Below the pieces are notes generated by a model. The model did no database searches. It was not told the origin of the DNA and was given only the letters and a program-made list of their open reading frames with translations. This document shows, in pieces, positions 60,702 through 64,000 of a DNA stretch of 64,000 bases (the stretch's first letter is position 1; each line of letters opens with the position of its first letter). The stretch comes from DASYPQ01 sp046155895 (lineage in GTDB: Bacteria; Planctomycetota; UBA1135; GCA-002686595). The stretch lies in contig JBJXFB010000090.1 of assembly GCA_046155895.1 (NCBI GenBank), positions 19,022 to 83,021 of the forward strand, in the 5' to 3' direction. A program made the position numbers and the translations under genes.

Positions 60702-61520
60702 GTGCGCGTCTTGACCTGGATCCTCGTCCTTGCGGCGCTCTACCTGCTCATCGTCTTCGCGCTCTGGCTGTGGCAGGACCGGTTCATGTACTTCCCCGGG
60801 CCTCCGGCGGGCTCGCCGCCGCCGATCGCTGGGCTCGAGTCGCGTGAGGACTGGATCGAGACGCCCGACGGCGAGCGCCTGCACGCGTGGAGAGTGCGCC
60901 CGGGGGAACGATCCGATCGCCTCGGCGCCGTCCTCGTCTGCCACGGCAACGGCGGCAACATCGCCAACCGCCAGCCGGCGGCCGAGACCTTCGCCGCGAT
61001 GGAGTACGAAGTGCTCCTCCTGGAGTACCGCGGCTACGGTGCCAGCAGCGGCAAGCCGGGCGAGGAAGGCACCTACGTCGATGCCGTCGCGGCCTACGAC
61101 CGCCTGGCGAGCGATCCCCGGATCGATCCGGACCGCATCTTCGCGTACGGCGAGTCGCTCGGCGGCGCCGTCGCGATCGAGCTCTCGCGCCGCCGGCGGC
61201 TGAAAGCCGTCGTCGTCGAATCCACGTTCACGTCCATGCCCGACATCGGAGCGGCGGTCTATCCGTGGCTCCCCATCCGCCTCCTCGCCCGCGCGCAGTA
61301 CGACTCGATCGCCAAGGTGCCGGAACTCGGCGTTCCCCTGCTCGTGATCCACAGCCCGGAGGACGACTTGATCCCCTTCGAGCACGGACGGAGGCTGTTC
61401 GAAGCCGCGCGCGAGCCGAAGCGCTTCCTCGCCACGACCGGGCGCCACAACGACTGGGGTTTCTTGCAGACGGTGGAGTGGCGCAGCCTCGTACGGGATT
61501 TCCTCGCCCGCGGAGATTGA
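60702..61520 (+). CDS. Alpha/beta hydrolase, membrane-anchored (YfhR/BEM46-like)
   Basis: A 272-residue serine hydrolase. One N-terminal helix (residues 4-22) leads to the family tag 'WQDRFMYFPGPP'; 'LVCHGNGGN' is the oxyanion region, 'AYGESLGGAVA' (about 148-158) holds the nucleophile serine, 'HSPEDDLIPF' the aspartate and 'GRHNDWGF' the histidine. Substrate is unknown. GTG at 60702 is chosen because the helix then starts at the N-terminus as in relatives; ATG at 60654 would add 16 polar residues. Its stop overlaps the ABC ATPase start (TGATG). Confidence 0.88.
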   Translation: MRVLTWILVLAALYLLIVFALWLWQDRFMYFPGPPAGSPPPIAGLESREDWIETPDGERLHAWRVRPGERSDRLGAVLVCHGNGGNIANRQPAAETFAAMEYEVLLLEYRGYGASSGKPGEEGTYVDAVAAYDRLASDPRIDPDRIFAYGESLGGAVAIELSRRRRLKAVVVESTFTSMPDIGAAVYPWLPIRLLARAQYDSIAKVPELGVPLLVIHSPEDDLIPFEHGRRLFEAAREPKRFLATTGRHNDWGFLQTVEWRSLVRDFLARGD

Positions 61521-62257
61521 TGGTGGAAGCGACGAAAGAGCCGGCGATCGACCTGCGCGGCGTGACGCGGAGCTTCCCGGTCGCGCTCGGCTTGAAGCGG
61601 CGCAAGGTCCTTCTCGGCGTCGACCTGTCGCTCGCGAACGGCCGCTGCCTCGGGCTCGCAGGTCCGAACGGATCGGGGAAGAGCACGCTCCTGCGCATCC
61701 TCGCGGGCGTCGATCGCGCCGACGGGGGCGAAGTTCGGGTGCTCGGCGGCAGCCCGTCGCTGTCGCGGGTCCGCCGCCGGATCGGGTACCTCCCCGAGGA
61801 ATCGCCCTTCCCGCCCGAGATGAGCGCTCGGAGCGCGCTGGACCTGCTCGGATCGCTGCAGGGGATGCCGCGCGCGGACCGGCGCCGCGAGAGCGAGCGC
61901 CTGCTCGAGCAGGTCGGGCTCCGCGCGGAGGCCCGCCACCGCCTAGGACGCTACTCGCGCGGCATGCTGCGGCGGTTCGGCCTCGCGCAGGCGATGCTGG
62001 CGCGACCCGATCTCGTGCTCCTCGACGAGCCGACGGCGGGGCTCGACGCGCAGGGCTTCGAGGTGCTCGCCGCGATGTTGGCGGAGCTGCGCGCTCGCGG
62101 CGCGACCGTCCTGTTTGCTTCGCACCTGATCGGCGATCTCCGTGATTCCTGCGACGAGATGGCGGTGATCCTCGGAGGCCGCGTCGCGATCCGCGGCGAT
62201 CCGCGCCAGCTCTTGGCGGGTCGATCGCTCCTCGATCTCTATCGGGCCGGAGCATGA
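61520..62257 (+). CDS. ABC transporter ATP-binding protein
   Basis: A 245-residue ABC ATPase of the ABC-2 exporter type. Walker A is 'GPNGSGKSTLL' (about 48-58), the Q-loop region 'IGYLPEESPFPPEM', the signature is degenerate 'YSRGMLRRFGLAQAML' in place of LSGGQ, Walker B 'LVLLDEPTAGLD', and the H-loop 'LFASHLIGD'. The CcmA/NatA-like pattern fits an exporter or complex-specific transport. It is coupled to the hydrolase (TGATG) and to the next membrane gene (four-base overlap), forming one operon. Confidence 0.92.
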   Translation: MVEATKEPAIDLRGVTRSFPVALGLKRRKVLLGVDLSLANGRCLGLAGPNGSGKSTLLRILAGVDRADGGEVRVLGGSPSLSRVRRRIGYLPEESPFPPEMSARSALDLLGSLQGMPRADRRRESERLLEQVGLRAEARHRLGRYSRGMLRRFGLAQAMLARPDLVLLDEPTAGLDAQGFEVLAAMLAELRARGATVLFASHLIGDLRDSCDEMAVILGGRVAIRGDPRQLLAGRSLLDLYRAGA

Positions 62258-63333
62258 ACCTCGGACTCGCGCTCCTCGCGCTCCGGCGAGCCCTAGCGCC
62301 CCTCGTCCTCGCGGCCTGGGCGGTCGTCCTCCTCGTCGCGCTGCGCGTCGACTGGGCCGGCGGCAGCGCGACGCTCGAGGCGACAGCCGGATCGGCGGAC
62401 GCTGGAGCGCTCGCACGAGGCTGGGCGCGCGAAGGGACCTGGATCCTCGTCGCGCTCGCGATCGCGCCGCTGCTCGTCTCGCGCGCCGCGCGCATCGTCC
62501 CGGCCTGGAGGGCGGGCGAGGGCGATTGGATCGGGAGCCGCGCCGTCGGACGGCTCTCCGCGGTCGCCTCGACGCTCCTCGGAACCTGGGCGGCCGCCGC
62601 GATCCTCCTCCTCGTGTCGTTCGCTTCGATCGAGCTTCGCGCCGGAGACGCGCTTCCGAGCTTCACGCCCGCGGGCTCGATCGCGCTGCCCGCCGCGAGG
62701 TGGATCGAGACCCGCGCGCCGCTCGTCGTCACGGTGGAGGATCCTGGCGAGGACTTCCCTTCCGGCTCGCGCGCACGCGTGGACCTCGCGTTCGGGTCCG
62801 GCTCGGGCTCCGCGTCCGAGGTCGTGATGCGCGCCAGCCGCGGCACGGAGCGGCGATCGGCGGCCTTTCATCTTTCCTCGCGCGGCACCGTCGAGGTCGA
62901 GCTCCCGCCCGGGCGCGGAAACCTGGCCATCGAGATCGCCTGTCCGCGCGCGGGCACGCGCGCCTACACGGTCTCCGACGAGGTCGAGATCTGGGTCCCG
63001 TGCGAGAGCGACCGCGCGGCCGGCACGCGGATCCTCGAGCGGCTCCTCGCCGCCTCGCTGGCCTGGATCGCGCTCGCGGTCGGCCTCGCGGCCTGGATGA
63101 GCGCTCCGAGCGCGGCGCTCCTCGTGCTCGCGGCCTGGATGGCCGCATGGCTCGGCGACGCGACGCCGAGCTGGCTCCCCGGCGGGGATCTCTGGGCCGC
63201 GCTCGACACCGTCGGCTCGGGACGAGTGCCCGCGACGCCCGATCCGCGCAGCCACGCGGTCGCGCTGGCGATCGCCGCGCTCGGCGTGCTCCTCGGCGTC
63301 CTCGGAACCAAGCGCTGGAGGGCGCCTCGATGA
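62254..63333 (+). CDS. ABC-2 permease-like membrane protein
   Basis: A 359-residue protein with five to six hydrophobic helices: three in the first 130 residues, then an exported-looking beta-rich region of about 110 residues ('TRAPLVVTVEDPGEDFPSGS'), then three more helices near the C-terminus. It lies between an ABC ATPase and a TPR-like gene with ATGA overlaps, so it is the probable permease, although the large loop is unusual and I see no ABC2_membrane motif. Function of the set is unknown. Confidence 0.75.
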   Translation: MNLGLALLALRRALAPLVLAAWAVVLLVALRVDWAGGSATLEATAGSADAGALARGWAREGTWILVALAIAPLLVSRAARIVPAWRAGEGDWIGSRAVGRLSAVASTLLGTWAAAAILLLVSFASIELRAGDALPSFTPAGSIALPAARWIETRAPLVVTVEDPGEDFPSGSRARVDLAFGSGSGSASEVVMRASRGTERRSAAFHLSSRGTVEVELPPGRGNLAIEIACPRAGTRAYTVSDEVEIWVPCESDRAAGTRILERLLAASLAWIALAVGLAAWMSAPSAALLVLAAWMAAWLGDATPSWLPGGDLWAALDTVGSGRVPATPDPRSHAVALAIAALGVLLGVLGTKRWRAPR

Positions 63334-63923
63334 CGCGGCGGCTGCTCTGGTGGTCCGCCTGGATCGCAGTCGCAGGGTTGTTCGCCTGGGCCTTCGTGCC
63401 CGCGCAAGCGGACGCCGCCCGCCGCGCGGCGGGCTCGCCGGTCGAGCGCCTCCTCGGCCCCGTCGCCAGCCTGGCCGCGAGCGTGCAATGGGTCCGCTTC
63501 GACGCCGCGCTGCGCCGCGGGGACACCGCGCGAGCGTACGCGAGAGCCGAGGGCGCCCTGCGCCTCGATCCGGGCGAGCCGAGCGGCTGGATCTTCCTCG
63601 CCCGCCACCTCGTCTACGAGCGCGGGTCGCTCCTGCGCGAGCCCGATCGGGACGCGCGCGCACGCTGGGTCGAAGCCGGACTCGACACGCTGCGCCGCGG
63701 AGAGCCGCAGGCGCGCGACCCCGGCGCTCTCCTCTTCGAGCGCGGGGTCGTGCTGGCGTTCCAGGCCTCCCTCCCGGACGAGGACCGGGCCTTCCCCCGC
63801 GGCGAGACCGAGGCCTGGGAGCTGGCGTCGGAGGCGTTCGCGGCCGCCGCGGCGGCGGGGTCGCCCGACGCGGCGCGAGCCGCCGAGCTGGCCCGCCAGC
63901 GGGCCGCGGGAGCGGGACGTTGA
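63330..63923 (+). CDS. Membrane-anchored TPR-like protein
   Basis: A 197-residue protein with an N-terminal helix ('LLWWSAWIAVAGLFAWAFV') and an alpha-helical region with TPR-like repeats ('GDTARAYARAEGALRLDPGEPSG', 'GETEAWELASEAFAAAAAAG'). Ala/Arg-rich composition limits certainty. ATG at 63330 overlaps the stop of the permease gene (ATGA), making it the third coupled gene of the ABC set. It may organise the exporter complex. Confidence 0.75.
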   Translation: MTRRLLWWSAWIAVAGLFAWAFVPAQADAARRAAGSPVERLLGPVASLAASVQWVRFDAALRRGDTARAYARAEGALRLDPGEPSGWIFLARHLVYERGSLLREPDRDARARWVEAGLDTLRRGEPQARDPGALLFERGVVLAFQASLPDEDRAFPRGETEAWELASEAFAAAAAAGSPDAARAAELARQRAAGAGR

Positions 63924-63961
63924 TTCGGGCACTTCCGGGTTCCGCTTCCCCCGCCTGCCGG

Positions 63962-63967
63962 TAGCAT
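63962..63967 (+). promoter_or_regulatory. Putative near-leaderless -10 element (TAGCAT)
   Basis: TAGCAT nine bases before a GTG at 63977. It supports a gene beginning at the window edge. Confidence 0.35.
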
Positions 63968-63976
63968 CTTCGCCTC

Positions 63977-64000
63977 GTGTTCCCCGGAAACGGACTCACC
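63977..64000 (+). CDS. Possible start of a gene cut by the window edge
   Basis: Only eight codons are visible ('MFPGNGLT', GTG start). The call rests on the TAGCAT hexamer nine bases upstream and on co-orientation with the preceding operon. No product can be named. Confidence 0.4.

Overview
The window is a dense, GC-rich bacterial segment with about 53 protein genes. It has no rRNA, tRNA, CRISPR array or complete insertion sequence that I can recognise, and no gene-free stretch over 300 bases. The likely source is a Planctomycetota bacterium or close relative. That is an inference, not a proof. It rests on two secreted proteins sharing a Cys-rich C-terminal module with an 'ACPC' core and a terminal 'FNASNGLKITW', on paired ECF sigma/FecR genes, and on a eukaryote-like GT3 glycogen synthase. 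Genes are packed with ATGA/GTGA/TTGA start-stop overlaps, and convergent genes often touch or overlap.

Layout. 1-4.3 kb: the start of a sigma-54 activator, pcrA-type helicase, a methyltransferase and a WaaP-like kinase. 4.3-7.8 kb: two ECF sigma/FecR pairs in one minus-strand run. 7.9-9.9 kb: a secreted HEAT-repeat protein. 10.1-20.3 kb: a glycogen/alpha-glucan island (GT3-GT35 fusion, MgtC/DUF4010 membrane protein, GH57 glycosidase, GT4 synthase, debranching enzyme). 20.4-27.6 kb: CPBP protease, FmdB-like zinc ribbon, a run of hutU, a TMEM220-like protein, a copper-type P-ATPase and a retropepsin-like lipoprotein, then a toxin-antitoxin pair whose toxin looks frameshifted. 28.2-32.1 kb: two secreted proteins with the shared C-terminal module, one carrying 14 propeller-type repeats. 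32.2-36.6 kb: an SRPBCC-like protein, a small unknown, hutH and a CarboxypepD_reg-like membrane-anchored protein. 36.9-43.5 kb: a decarboxylating dehydrogenase and surface-polysaccharide genes (aminotransferase, SGNH-like protein, flippase, glycosyltransferase). 43.5-49.2 kb: an operon of SDR, senB, senA, TIGR01777 epimerase and a membrane/SRPBCC protein, interpreted as a selenoneine biosynthesis locus lacking senC locally. 49.3-56.3 kb: a hypothetical, a molybdopterin oxidoreductase and lipoproteins. 56.3-59.7 kb: three GT4-like glycosyltransferases, two of them divergent around a 70-bp inverted repeat. 59.7-64 kb: FHA protein, glutaredoxin-like protein, alpha/beta hydrolase, an ABC exporter-like set and a possible truncated gene.

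The observations I rate highest are: (a) the senB-senA pair; (b) fusion of a glycogen synthase to an alpha-glucan phosphorylase in one 1410-residue protein; (c) a recurrent TANNNT hexamer exactly six bases before eight start codons, which places the predicted transcription start on the start codon (leaderless mRNAs); (d) the 70-bp inverted repeat that gives two divergent glycosyltransferases the same upstream region; (e) the single-base lesion near the end of the RelE-type toxin gene.
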